NCBI GenBank assembly: GCA_024123955.1
Contig: CP099652.1
Span: 434,001-498,000 of the forward strand
Length of the DNA stretch: 64,000 nt
Direction of reading: 5' to 3'
DNA from: Oxalobacteraceae bacterium OTU3CINTB1
GTDB taxonomy: Bacteria > Pseudomonadota > Gammaproteobacteria > Burkholderiales > Burkholderiaceae_D
This document shows positions 28,373 through 36,639 of the stretch, piece by piece (within the stretch, counting starts at the first letter, position 1; each line of letters opens with the position of its first letter). Made by a program: the position numbers and the translations under genes. The notes under the pieces were generated by a model. That model was not told the DNA's origin. It saw only the letters and a list, made by a program, of their open reading frames with translations, and searched no databases.

Positions 28373-29701
28373 CTAGCTCACCGTGCGGAAAAACCGCACC
28401 ATCTCACGGCTGGCGTCCGGCCCCTTGGCGTCGGTGTAGGTGCCGTGGGAGCTGCCGCCCGACCATGCGTGGCCGGCGCCATGCACCACCCAATGTTCGC
28501 CCAGCGGCGAGCCGTCGGCCTTGGTGTGCGTCGTCTGCGTGTAGCGATAGCCATTCGGCACGCTGCCCGACTGGATCGACGGCGCGCCCTTGTGGCTGTG
28601 CAGGCTCTGCTCGATCACCTGCTCGCCGTTGCGCGGATTGACGGTGGTGTCGCTATCGCCGTGGAACACGATGATCGGCTGCGAGCCATTGCCGGCCTTG
28701 CGCGAGCTGCTGGCGCCGCGCTTCATGGCGCTCAGCGCCGACGGCAAATCCTGCGCCGAGGCGAACGGCAGACCCGAATGCACGCCCACCGCCGCGAACA
28801 GCTCGGGGTACAGGGTGCCGACGATGACGGCCATCGCGCCGCCGGCCGACAGTCCGGCCACATACACCTGGCGCTCGTTGACCGGATATTCGTCGATGAT
28901 CTGCTGCGCGATGCCGGCGATGATGGATGGCTCGCCCTGGCCATGCTGCTGGTCGATGGCATTGAACCAGTTCCAGCACTTCGAGTGGTTGGCGCCGGAC
29001 GTTTGCTCCGGATAGGCGACGAAGCAGCCCATTTCCTCGGCCACCTGGTTCATTTGCGTGCCGGCGGCGAAATCGTCGGGGTTCTGCGTGCAGCCGTGCA
29101 GCATGACCAGCAGCGGCATGGCCTGGCCGGTGTAGGTCGACGGCACATACAACTTGTAATTGCGGCTGCCGGCGTGGTTGGCGTAGCTGCCGCTGATGAA
29201 CTTTGCGCCTTCCGGCAGCGGCGCGGCCTGGGTGGGATTCATGAACGAACCCATGTCCATGCCAAAGTTGGACTGCAGATCCATGGACTGCAAATCGATC
29301 TTGATGCCCATCCGGTTCAACATGTCCTGCGCGTACTCGGTTGGATTGGTGGCCGGATTGGGCATGCTGGCCGGCGTGGCCTGCTGCGGCGGTTCAGTCG
29401 CAGCTTGGGCGGTCGGTTTCGCCGCCGATTCGGTGTGAACGCGCGCGCTGTCGGCGGCCGGTTGCGGCGCCGAACGCGGCGCCACGTATTCCGGCGGCGG
29501 ATTAATGTCACGCATATGCGGTTGCGACGACGGCTGGGGCGCCGACGGCGATGCCGGTTGTGGCCCGGCGGCGCGTTGTTGCTGCTGCTTTTGCTGCAGT
29601 TCGACCATGCTTTCCATGGCTTTTTGCACGGCGGCCGTGGCGCCCTTGTTAATGAGCTTTTGTGCGGCACTGCGCACGCTCGACATAAACGGTAATTTCA
29701 T
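28373..29701 (-). CDS. intracellular-type poly(3-hydroxyalkanoate) depolymerase / PHB depolymerase-family esterase
   Basis: This 442-aa esterase belongs to the extracellular-catalytic-domain type 1 family. The lipase box GLSAGGAM has S285, the oxyanion region is MLHGCTQNPDDF, the Asp is in FHGDSDTTV (about 352) and the His in GAGHAWSGG (about 413). There is no signal peptide. Instead residues 1-150 are a helical Gln/Ala/Pro-rich extension that could contact the granule surface. It lies 9 bp after an RHH regulator gene in the same operon, with the good ribosome site AAAGGACAAC. Confidence 0.87.
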   Translation of the reverse strand: MKLPFMSSVRSAAQKLINKGATAAVQKAMESMVELQQKQQQQRAAGPQPASPSAPQPSSQPHMRDINPPPEYVAPRSAPQPAADSARVHTESAAKPTAQAATEPPQQATPASMPNPATNPTEYAQDMLNRMGIKIDLQSMDLQSNFGMDMGSFMNPTQAAPLPEGAKFISGSYANHAGSRNYKLYVPSTYTGQAMPLLVMLHGCTQNPDDFAAGTQMNQVAEEMGCFVAYPEQTSGANHSKCWNWFNAIDQQHGQGEPSIIAGIAQQIIDEYPVNERQVYVAGLSAGGAMAVIVGTLYPELFAAVGVHSGLPFASAQDLPSALSAMKRGASSSRKAGNGSQPIIVFHGDSDTTVNPRNGEQVIEQSLHSHKGAPSIQSGSVPNGYRYTQTTHTKADGSPLGEHWVVHGAGHAWSGGSSHGTYTDAKGPDASREMVRFFRTVS

Positions 29702-29710
29702 AGTTGTCCT

Positions 29711-30124
29711 TTAGTGGATTCGTTGGGCTAACGCGGTTTTGATCACCGCGCTGGCGTGGAGCGAACCTAATACAAAAATCGAATCGATGGTCGCCAGTGC
29801 CAGTTCGACCGAAACGTCGCTGGCGATGCTGGCCAAACCAAGTACCTGTATCTGCAGCCGCTGGCCGGCCGCCTGCACCGCTTCAAGATCCGAGCGGGTG
29901 TAATGTTGCATTCCGAGCACCAGGCTTTTGCGCGCCACCGTTTGCTTCACCACGTCGGCGTGCTCGTTTAACTGATTGCGGATCGCCGTCCGGATCAAAT
30001 CGGTGCGGTTGGAGTAAAACCCCTCCTGCACCAGCAAATCGATCTGCCCCAGGTCGATGGGCCCGAGGTTGATCGTGATCTTTTCCGACTCGGCGGTCTT
30101 CAGTTTTAGTTCTTGCTTAGCCAT
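29711..30124 (-). CDS. CopG-type ribbon-helix-helix regulator
   Basis: This 137-aa protein has an N-terminal RHH domain (KITINLGPIDLGQIDLLVQE then YSNRTDLIRTAIRNQL) and a C-terminal approximately 80-residue domain of unknown fold. It is the first gene of a two-gene operon with the PHA depolymerase. A 7-bp dyad (30140-30159) just upstream fits an autoregulatory operator. I use the ATG at 30124, with GGAGATGT before it; an ATG 21 bp upstream is possible. Confidence 0.85.
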   Translation of the reverse strand: MAKQELKLKTAESEKITINLGPIDLGQIDLLVQEGFYSNRTDLIRTAIRNQLNEHADVVKQTVARKSLVLGMQHYTRSDLEAVQAAGQRLQIQVLGLASIASDVSVELALATIDSIFVLGSLHASAVIKTALAQRIH

Positions 30125-30139
30125 ACATCTCCATCTGGT

Positions 30140-30163
30140 TACCATCTACATGGATGGTAGTAT
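30140..30163. promoter_or_regulatory. dyad operator and -10 for the RHH-phaZ operon
   Basis: TACCATC (30140-30146) and GATGGTA (30153-30159) are inverted around 6 bp. A TATACT hexamer on the minus strand (30158-30163) overlaps the outer arm. An RHH protein bound here would block RNA polymerase, which suggests autorepression of the operon. Confidence 0.55.
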
Positions 30164-30210
30164 AGGCTTCGCGTTCCCCAAGTCAAGCGCATTCGGTCCA
30201 TAATGGCGCC

Positions 30211-30453
30211 ATGAGTGATCCAACTAACTTAGCCCTTCCAGGCGCTGCTCCCGAGCTCGCCTCCCCAGTCCCGTCGCCCTGCGTCAGCCTGTGCAAGATG
30301 GATGCCGAGCGCCGTTATTGCATGGGATGCCTGCGCACCATCGAGGAAATCGTTAACTGGTCCAAGGCGGACGACGACTACAAGCGGGGCGTCTGGGCCG
30401 AAATCCGCCGGCGCGAGCTGACGGTGAATTTCGACGACGATTTCGCGGAATGA
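30211..30453 (+). CDS. DUF1289 domain protein
   Basis: The 80-aa product has four Cys in the DUF1289 pattern: SPCVSLCKMD (C24, C28) and YCMGCLRTIEEI (C37, C40), followed by W in VNWSKADDDYKR. It probably binds a metal or Fe-S centre. The ATG has no Shine-Dalgarno but a CATAAT hexamer 6 nt upstream, so it may be leaderless. It overlaps the MBL-fold hydrolase start by 4 bp (ATGA). Confidence 0.9.
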   Translation: MSDPTNLALPGAAPELASPVPSPCVSLCKMDAERRYCMGCLRTIEEIVNWSKADDDYKRGVWAEIRRRELTVNFDDDFAE

Positions 30454-31358
30454 TCGCGCTGCCGGCCTCGATCCAGGTGTTCGAGCGGGGCTGGCTGTCC
30501 TCCAACAACGTGCTGTTGTTGGGACGCGACGACACGGCCTTGATCGACACCGGCTACCTGACCCACGCGCCGCAAACGCTGGCGTTGGTGCGGCACGCCT
30601 TGCAAGGCCGGCATCTCGACCTGGTGCTCAACACCCACCTGCATTCCGACCATTGCGGCGGCAACGCCGCGCTGCAGGCGCATTACGGCAGCCGGATCGC
30701 GATTCCGGTCGCCGAGGCGGACAAGGTGCGGGACTGGGATGTCGACGCGCTCAGTTTCAAGGCCACGGGCCAGCGCTGCGAGCGATTCACCTTCGACACG
30801 ACCATCGCGCCGGGCGACGTGCTGGCCTTTGGCGGAATGGAGTGGCAGGCGCTGGGCGCGCCGGGGCACGATCCGCATTCGCTGATTTTTTACTGTCCGC
30901 AGGAGCGCGTGCTGGTGTCGGCGGACGCGCTGTGGGAAAACGGCTTCGGCGTGATTTTCCCGGAGCTCGAAGGCGAATCCGGTTTCGCGGAGGAGCGGGC
31001 CACGCTCGATGTCATCGCGGGGCTGGATGTGCGGCTGGTGATTCCGGGGCATGGCCGGCCGTTCGGCGATGTGGAGGGCGCGCTGGCGCGGGCCAGATCC
31101 CGCCTGGCATATCTGGAGGCGGACCCCGTGCGCAACGCGCAGAACGCCATCAAGGTTCTGCTGAAGTTCTTGCTGCTGGAGCGGCAGCGGATAGCGTTGA
31201 GCGAAGTGCCGGCGCTGCTGCTGGCGATGCCGGTATTCGAAGCGGCCAATGCGCGCTTTTTGAAGGAGACGCCGGAAGCGCTGGGAACATGGGCGATAAA
31301 ACAGCTAGTAAGGAGCCTGGCGGCCCGCATCGAAGGTGAGCACTTACTTAACCAGTGA
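30450..31358 (+). CDS. MBL-fold metallo-hydrolase
   Basis: This 302-aa metallo-beta-lactamase-fold enzyme has the metal motif THLHSDHCGG (HxHxDH) near residues 60-69, a GAPGHDPHS segment, a metal Asp in VSADALWENG, and a final His in VIPGHGRP. A C-terminal helical extension of about 90 residues resembles the DNA- or lid-binding tails of LACTB2-like members. It is translationally coupled to the DUF1289 gene. The substrate is unknown. Confidence 0.88.
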   Translation: MIALPASIQVFERGWLSSNNVLLLGRDDTALIDTGYLTHAPQTLALVRHALQGRHLDLVLNTHLHSDHCGGNAALQAHYGSRIAIPVAEADKVRDWDVDALSFKATGQRCERFTFDTTIAPGDVLAFGGMEWQALGAPGHDPHSLIFYCPQERVLVSADALWENGFGVIFPELEGESGFAEERATLDVIAGLDVRLVIPGHGRPFGDVEGALARARSRLAYLEADPVRNAQNAIKVLLKFLLLERQRIALSEVPALLLAMPVFEAANARFLKETPEALGTWAIKQLVRSLAARIEGEHLLNQ

Positions 31359-31438
31359 GCTGCTACCGGGCCGCCACTATCCGGTGCAAACTCTAGAGCA
31401 ATCCACCTATTTTTGGCACGATCGTACTATTTCCGGCT

Positions 31439-31444
31439 TATAAT
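31439..31444 (+). promoter_or_regulatory. -10 box for the nitronate monooxygenase gene
   Basis: A consensus TATAAT lies 46 bp before the ATG at 31491. The best -35 (TTGGCA, 31413-31418) has a 20-bp spacer, longer than usual, so the -35 assignment is weak. Confidence 0.45.
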
Positions 31445-31490
31445 CTTCCGAGACCTTACACTCCGATCAACTTACGTCAGCGAGTTCGCC

Positions 31491-32444
31491 ATGGCCCTGC
31501 CTGCAGCGTTGCAAAATCTTTCACTCCCAGTAATCGCCTCCCCGATGTTCATCGCCAGCGGTCCCGCGCTGGTGGCGGCGCAGTGCAAGGCCGGCATCGT
31601 CGGCTCTTTCCCGGCGCTGAACGCCCGTCCGGCGGAAATGCTCGACGTCTGGCTGACCGACCTGCAAAAGGAACTGGCCGATTACCAGATCGCCAATCCG
31701 GACAAGCGCGTGGGTCCGATCGCCGTCAACCAGATCGTCCACCAGTCGAACGACCGACTGGCGCATGACGTCGAAGTCTGCGTCAAGCACCAGGTTCCGA
31801 TCATCATCTCGTCGCTGCGCGCGCCGCCGAAGGAAATGCTGGACGCGATCCACAGCTACGGCGGCATCGTCATGCACGACATCGTATCGATCCGCCACGC
31901 CGAAAAAGCGCTGGAAGCCGGCGTCGATGGCCTGATCTTGGTCGCCAGCGGCGCCGGTGGCCACGCCGGCACCTTGTCGCCGTTCGCGCTGGTGGGCGAA
32001 GTGCGCAAATTCTTCAAAGGCCCGATCGCCCTGTCCGGCGCGATCGCCACCGGCGACGCTATTTTGGCGGCGCAGGCGATGGGCGCCGACTTCGCGTACA
32101 TCGGTTCGCGCTGGCTCGCGACGAAGGAATCGAACGTCAGCGACGACTACCGCGACGCCATCGTCGAATCGTCGGCCGCCGACATCGTTTATTCGAGCCT
32201 GTTCACGGGCGTGCATGGCAACTACCTGAAGAAATCCATCATCAACGCCGGCCTCGATCCGGACGCGCTGCCGCAGGCCGACAAGAGCTCGATGAACTTC
32301 GGCTCCAGCAGTGCCAAGGCATGGCGCGACATCTGGGGCGCCGGCCAGGGCGTGGGCCTGATGGACGACGTACCGACCACCGCGGAAATGGTCGCGCGCC
32401 TGAAAGCCGAATACGACGCGGCCCGCGCACGCCTCGCGCTCTAA
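31491..32444 (+). CDS. nitronate monooxygenase-family flavin oxidoreductase
   Basis: This 317-aa TIM-barrel FMN enzyme resembles NMO/2-nitropropane dioxygenases. It starts PVIASPMFIASGPALVAAQC, has the FMN phosphate site VASGAGGHAGTLSPFALVGEV and a GDAILAAQAMGADFAYIGSRWLA block split over residues 195-217. I trimmed to the ATG at 31491 because upstream codons overlap the promoter. A repeat element follows 6 bp after the stop. Confidence 0.88.
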   Translation: MALPAALQNLSLPVIASPMFIASGPALVAAQCKAGIVGSFPALNARPAEMLDVWLTDLQKELADYQIANPDKRVGPIAVNQIVHQSNDRLAHDVEVCVKHQVPIIISSLRAPPKEMLDAIHSYGGIVMHDIVSIRHAEKALEAGVDGLILVASGAGGHAGTLSPFALVGEVRKFFKGPIALSGAIATGDAILAAQAMGADFAYIGSRWLATKESNVSDDYRDAIVESSAADIVYSSLFTGVHGNYLKKSIINAGLDPDALPQADKSSMNFGSSSAKAWRDIWGAGQGVGLMDDVPTTAEMVARLKAEYDAARARLAL

Positions 32445-32447
32445 ACC

Positions 32448-32569
32448 CCGGGGTCAGGTCCGACATTCGGACAAATGGCGATAATGGGGAACTTTTTCAA
32501 CGCTTAAAAGTTCCTGAATGTCCGAATGTCGGACCTGACCCCCGTTTTGCCGTGACCCCCGTTTTGCCG
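32448..32569. repeat. inverted-repeat element with 22-bp perfect arms and a 17-bp tandem tail
   Basis: Bases 32450-32471 (GGGGTCAGGTCCGACATT...) are the exact reverse complement of 32521-32542, and the match extends two more bases inward. About 45 bp lie between the arms. Next to the right arm a 17-bp unit, TGACCCCCGTTTTGCCG, is repeated exactly twice (32536-32552, 32553-32569). The arm tip also occurs alone at 8743-8756. It looks like a REP/MITE-type element and contains no ORF. Confidence 0.85.
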
Positions 32570-32641
32570 GCGCAGCAGCGTAGGGCATGGTCTAGCGAAA
32601 GCACTTATAATAAATTCAACCTTGCGAAAAAAATGGATTGA

Positions 32642-33859
32642 ATGATGAATAAAGTGCGCGCGCTGTCGCTGTCCCTCTCCATGTCTTTTTCGTTGCTGTG
32701 CTTCGCGCCCACGGCCACCGCGCAAATACCCATCAACGACGCTGCCGCCGCGCTGGTCAAGCAAGGCGACATGCAGCTGTCCCAGCGCAAGCCCGGGGAG
32801 GCATTGCGCAGCTTTGAAGCGGCCGTGAAGGCGGATGCGACATCCTCCGTGCCCTTGTCGCGGCTGGCAAACGCAATCTACGTTTTATCGATAGTGCAAC
32901 CCGACGCCGAGAAAAAAAACCAATGGCGCGCGCAGTCGGAGGCCGTCGCGCGGCAGGCGTTGAAGCTTGAACCGCGCGATCCGATTGCGCAGGAGGTGCT
33001 GCGCATGCTCTCCGAGGAAAAGCCGGCGCCGTTGCACGTGCCGACCGAGCAGGCGTCAAACCTGAAGCGTGAAGCCGAACAGCTGTTCATCGCCGGAAAA
33101 CTGGACGAGGCGCGCGAAAAATACCTGCAGGCGGCGCAGGCCGACCCGTTGTATTCCACCGCCTGGATTTACGCCGGCGATTGCTACTTCGCGCAGAAAA
33201 AATATGCCGAGGCCGAGGAGCTTTTCCGCAAGGGCGTGACGATCGAGCCGTTGAATAGCCAGGGCTGGCGCTTCCTGTTCGACGCGCTGGCGTACCAGGG
33301 CAAGCGCGCGGCCGCCGAGGAGGCGCTGTTCAACGGGATCGCCGCGCAACCGAGCCAGATGCCCAACTGGGGCAAGCTGGCACACATGCGCGCGGCGGCC
33401 GGCACGCCGCTGAAGCCCTTGGGTTTGGTGCGCAAGGTCGGCGTGACGCTTGAACCGGCAACCGGCAAGCCGTCCGTCCAACTCGATTCCACTTTCAGCG
33501 GCGGGCCGGGCGAGCAGAAAACGGCCGATGGCGGGGCGTGGCTGATGCTGGGCATGAGAGAGGCGGCCATCCGCGTTAAAAATCGCGAGGACAATATCGC
33601 CAGCACGCCGTTCGCCATCGAGCTGGCGTCATGGGAGGGGGCGATGAAAGCGGCCAGCGAAATCGAGGCCAAGGGCGGCGAAGCGCTCACCGATCCAGGC
33701 TTGATCGCCATGCAGACATTGGCCAAGGCCGATCAGCTGGAGGCGGGCCTTCTGATCTTGCGGTACAAGGAATCCTACCGCCCCGAGTTCGAGGCGTGGA
33801 AGAAGGCGCATCCCAACGGTATTCGCAAATTCGTCGATACGTGGGGGCTGCAGCCCTAG
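32642..33859 (+). CDS. exported TPR-repeat protein
   Basis: The 405-aa product has a signal peptide (MMNKVRALSLSLSMSFSLL, cut near ATAQ). Tetratricopeptide units follow at residues about 35-75, 135-170 (LFIAGKLDEAREKYLQAAQADP) and 170-205 (YFAQKKYAEAEELFRKGVTIEP). The C-terminal third is non-repetitive and ends PNGIRKFVDTWGLQP. It probably forms a periplasmic protein-interaction scaffold. Its TAG abuts the convergent hpt stop (TAGTTA). No partner is evident. Confidence 0.85.
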   Translation: MMNKVRALSLSLSMSFSLLCFAPTATAQIPINDAAAALVKQGDMQLSQRKPGEALRSFEAAVKADATSSVPLSRLANAIYVLSIVQPDAEKKNQWRAQSEAVARQALKLEPRDPIAQEVLRMLSEEKPAPLHVPTEQASNLKREAEQLFIAGKLDEAREKYLQAAQADPLYSTAWIYAGDCYFAQKKYAEAEELFRKGVTIEPLNSQGWRFLFDALAYQGKRAAAEEALFNGIAAQPSQMPNWGKLAHMRAAAGTPLKPLGLVRKVGVTLEPATGKPSVQLDSTFSGGPGEQKTADGGAWLMLGMREAAIRVKNREDNIASTPFAIELASWEGAMKAASEIEAKGGEALTDPGLIAMQTLAKADQLEAGLLILRYKESYRPEFEAWKKAHPNGIRKFVDTWGLQP

Positions 33860-34432
33860 TTACTGCTTCTCGGTCTGGATCGCCCACAGGCCGGGCAAAT
33901 TGCGCCAGTAGCCGTATGCGTCCATGCCGAATCCGACCACGAAGCGGTTCGGGATCGTGATGCCGACGATGTCCGCCTTGACCGGCTTGGGCTTGCCGAT
34001 CGCCTTGTCGGCGAAGACGGCCAGCACCACTTCGGCCGCGCCCATGTCCAGCAGGCGCTGTTTGACGTGGGCCAGCGTTTCGCCTTCGTCCAGGATATCG
34101 TCCAACACGATGACGACGCGGCCGGCCACGTTCGAACGCGGCACCACTTTCCACACCACTTGTCCGCCCTGGTCGTCGTCGCCGTAGCGGCTGACGTGGA
34201 TGTAGTCGAATTCGAGCGGGAACGTCAGCTGCGGCAGCAGGTTGCCGGTGAAGACCACCGCGCCGCCCATCACCCCCAGCACCAGCGGGAATTCCTCGCT
34301 GTCGGCCTGGTTGAAGCGGGCGTTGAGGGTGTCCGCCATCGCGGTGACGGCGCCGTCGACGGTCTCTTTATTGAACAGTTCTTCCGCGTTCTCCAGCAGG
34401 GCGCGGGCGCGGTTGTGGTGGAAGTCTTGCAT
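33860..34432 (-). CDS. hpt: hypoxanthine-guanine phosphoribosyltransferase
   Basis: This purine salvage enzyme makes IMP or GMP from PRPP and the base. The 190-aa type I PRTase has the PRPP loop VVIVLDDILDEGETLAHVK (about residues 106-124), GVMGGAVVFTGNLLPQL near the N-terminus and FVVGFGMDAYGYWRNLPGLW at the C-terminal base-binding hood. It is a single gene, and its end touches the stop of the TPR gene. Confidence 0.93.
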   Translation of the reverse strand: MQDFHHNRARALLENAEELFNKETVDGAVTAMADTLNARFNQADSEEFPLVLGVMGGAVVFTGNLLPQLTFPLEFDYIHVSRYGDDDQGGQVVWKVVPRSNVAGRVVIVLDDILDEGETLAHVKQRLLDMGAAEVVLAVFADKAIGKPKPVKADIVGITIPNRFVVGFGMDAYGYWRNLPGLWAIQTEKQ

Positions 34433-34534
34433 GGTCTTCTTCGGCTTTTAAAAACATGTTGAAGAACGATATTATCCGCCATATCACCGCGCACCGCTCA
34501 CCGTTGCTATCCCGCCACAGGATTTGCCTTGGCC

Positions 34535-35788
34535 CTACGTGTAATCCCTTACGTCGTCGATCACCTTGCCGTCGCCGGGCAGGCTGCCGATGGCGGTGAA
34601 GCGCACCTCGCCGCGCAATTTGGTGAGCTCGCGGATCGATTCGACGATGGCCGCGTCGCTGGCGGTGGCGGGATCGGCCACCTCGCAGTGCAAGGTCATC
34701 ACGTCCTGCGCCATGCGGCCGGAGACCACCAGCCGCGCCTTGACGATTTCGGGATGGCGGCGTGTCACCTCGTGCAACTGCGACGGATGGACGAACATCG
34801 CGCGCACCTTGGTGGTCTGGTCGGCGCGGCCCATCCAGCCCTTGATGCGGGTGTTGGTGCGGCCGCACGGCGAATCGGGCACGCCGGTCAACACCGCCGA
34901 CAGGTCGCCGGTGGCGAAGCGGATCAGCGGATAGTCCGGATTGAAAACGGTGACCACCACCTCGCCGATTTCGCCGGCGGCCACCGGATCGCCGCTGCCG
35001 GGACGGACGATTTCCAGGATCACGTCTTCATCGAGCACCATGCCGGGGTGGCGCACGTCGCCGCTGCGCGTTTCGAAGGCGATGCTGCCGATATCGGCGG
35101 AGGCGTAGGTTTGCAGCACATGCGGCACGCCGTTGTCGGCGAACCACTCGCGCAGCGATTCGGGCAGCGCCTCGGCGCCCATCAGCGCTTTGGTCATGCT
35201 GCTGATGTCGGCCCCCATTTCCTGCGCCTTCTCGATGATGATCTTCAGGAAGGAAGGCGTGCCGACGTAGGTGTCAGGCCGCAGTTCGCTGATCGCTTGC
35301 ACCTGCATCTCGGTCTGGCCGCTGCCCGCCGGGATGACGGTGCAGCCGATGCGCGCGGCGCCGCCTTCGACCATGAAAGCCGCCGGCGTGAAATGATAGG
35401 AGAAGCAGTTTTGCAGCAAACCTCCGGGACGCACGCCGGCCGCGTACATGGGACGGGCAAAGCGCCACCAGTCCTTGCCTTTGCCTTCGGGGTCGAAGAT
35501 CGGCCCGGGTGACATGTACAGGCGCGCCAACTGCCCCACCGGCGTGGTATTCAGGCCGCCGAACGGAGGCTGGAGTTTTTGCAGCGCGTGCAGTTCGGAT
35601 TTGCGCGTCACCGGCAAAGTCGCCAGCGCGGCGCGGCTGGTGATGTCGGCCGCGTTCACGTCCCGCAGGATGCGCGACCAGCCGGCGGCAGCCTTTGCGC
35701 GCGCAACCAGTTGCGGCAGGCGCGCCATCAGTTCGCGCTCGCGTTGTTCGGGGGGGCGTACTTCCAGGCTGTCCAGGGTATCCGTCAT
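34535..35788 (-). CDS. phenylacetate-CoA ligase-like protein with altered P-loop
   Basis: This 417-aa AMP-binding enzyme is of PaaK type. It has QTYASADIGSIAFET, RFATGDLSAVL and the C-terminal KVRAMFVHPSQL. The usual adenylation P-loop (SSGTTGKP) is absent; the matching place reads YMSPGPIFDPEGKGKDWW, so ATP handling may differ. The ATG at 35788 has GGAGGACGG upstream; a much longer upstream frame is a shadow. It is the last gene of the acyl-CoA synthetase / Liv transporter operon. Confidence 0.85.
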   Translation of the reverse strand: MTDTLDSLEVRPPEQRERELMARLPQLVARAKAAAGWSRILRDVNAADITSRAALATLPVTRKSELHALQKLQPPFGGLNTTPVGQLARLYMSPGPIFDPEGKGKDWWRFARPMYAAGVRPGGLLQNCFSYHFTPAAFMVEGGAARIGCTVIPAGSGQTEMQVQAISELRPDTYVGTPSFLKIIIEKAQEMGADISSMTKALMGAEALPESLREWFADNGVPHVLQTYASADIGSIAFETRSGDVRHPGMVLDEDVILEIVRPGSGDPVAAGEIGEVVVTVFNPDYPLIRFATGDLSAVLTGVPDSPCGRTNTRIKGWMGRADQTTKVRAMFVHPSQLHEVTRRHPEIVKARLVVSGRMAQDVMTLHCEVADPATASDAAIVESIRELTKLRGEVRFTAIGSLPGDGKVIDDVRDYT

Positions 35789-35835
35789 GATTGCCGTCCT
35801 CCGATCTCTTGATTGATATTCATGCGCGAGGGTCC

Positions 35836-36639
35836 TCAGGCCAGCCAGCGTTTGCGGCGGCGGTAAAATTTCATGTCGCGGAAGCTCTTGCGGCCCGCGC
35901 CGGACACGCCGAGGTAGAACTCCTTGACGTCCTCGTTGCTGGCCAGGTCGGCGGCCGCACCTTCCATCACCACTCGGCCGTTTTCCAGGATGTAACCGAA
36001 ATCGGCGTAGCGCAGCGCGATGCTGGTGTTCTGCTCGGCCAGCAGGAAGGATACGTTCTCCTTGCCGTTCAAGTCCTTCACGATGCCGAAAATCTCGTCG
36101 ACGATTTGCGGCGCGATGCCCATCGACGGCTCGTCCAGCAAAATCATTGACGGCTTGGCCATCAGCGCCCGGCCGATCGCGCACATCTGCTGCTCGCCGC
36201 CGGAGGTGTAGCCGGCCTGGCTGGTGCGGCGCTCCTTCAATCGCGGGAAGTAGTGGTATACCTTGTCCAGCGATTCCTTGAGCTCCGCGCGCGACAGGCT
36301 GCGCGTGTAGGCGCCGGTCAGCAGGTTTTCCTCGATGGTCAGGTGGCCGAAGCAGTGGCGGCCCTCCATCACCTGCGACAGGCCGCGCTTGACCAGTTCA
36401 TTGGGCGTGAGCTGGTCGACGCGTTCGCCCTTGAACTGCACGTCGCCTTTGGTGACGTCGCCGCGCTCTCCGCGCAGCAAGGTGGAAATGGTCTTCAAGG
36501 TGGTCGATTTGCCGGCGCCGTTGGCCCCCAGCAGCGCGACGATTTTCCCTTGCGGGACCTGCAGCGACACGCCCTTCAGCACCAGGATCACATGGTCGTA
36601 GATCACTTCCACGTTGTTGACGGACAGGTAGGGCGTCAT
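35836..36639 (-). CDS. livF: branched-chain-type ABC transporter ATP-binding protein LivF
   Basis: This 267-aa ATPase energises a HAAT-type importer. Walker A is GANGAGKSTT (residues 38-47), the signature is TSGGEQQM, and Walker B is MILLDEPSMGIAPQ. It has a C-terminal tail of about 20 basic residues (FYRRRKRW) not common in LivF. Its ATG overlaps the stop of the substrate-binding protein gene (ATGA). Other components (G, H, M, K) lie upstream on the same strand. Confidence 0.93.
   Translation of the reverse strand: MTPYLSVNNVEVIYDHVILVLKGVSLQVPQGKIVALLGANGAGKSTTLKTISTLLRGERGDVTKGDVQFKGERVDQLTPNELVKRGLSQVMEGRHCFGHLTIEENLLTGAYTRSLSRAELKESLDKVYHYFPRLKERRTSQAGYTSGGEQQMCAIGRALMAKPSMILLDEPSMGIAPQIVDEIFGIVKDLNGKENVSFLLAEQNTSIALRYADFGYILENGRVVMEGAAADLASNEDVKEFYLGVSGAGRKSFRDMKFYRRRKRWLA

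Noticed and set aside
31413..31420. TGGCACG resembling a sigma-54 -24 box before the nitronate monooxygenase gene
   Set aside because: The expected -12 element (TTGCW) is missing at the right distance, while a consensus TATAAT lies nearby.
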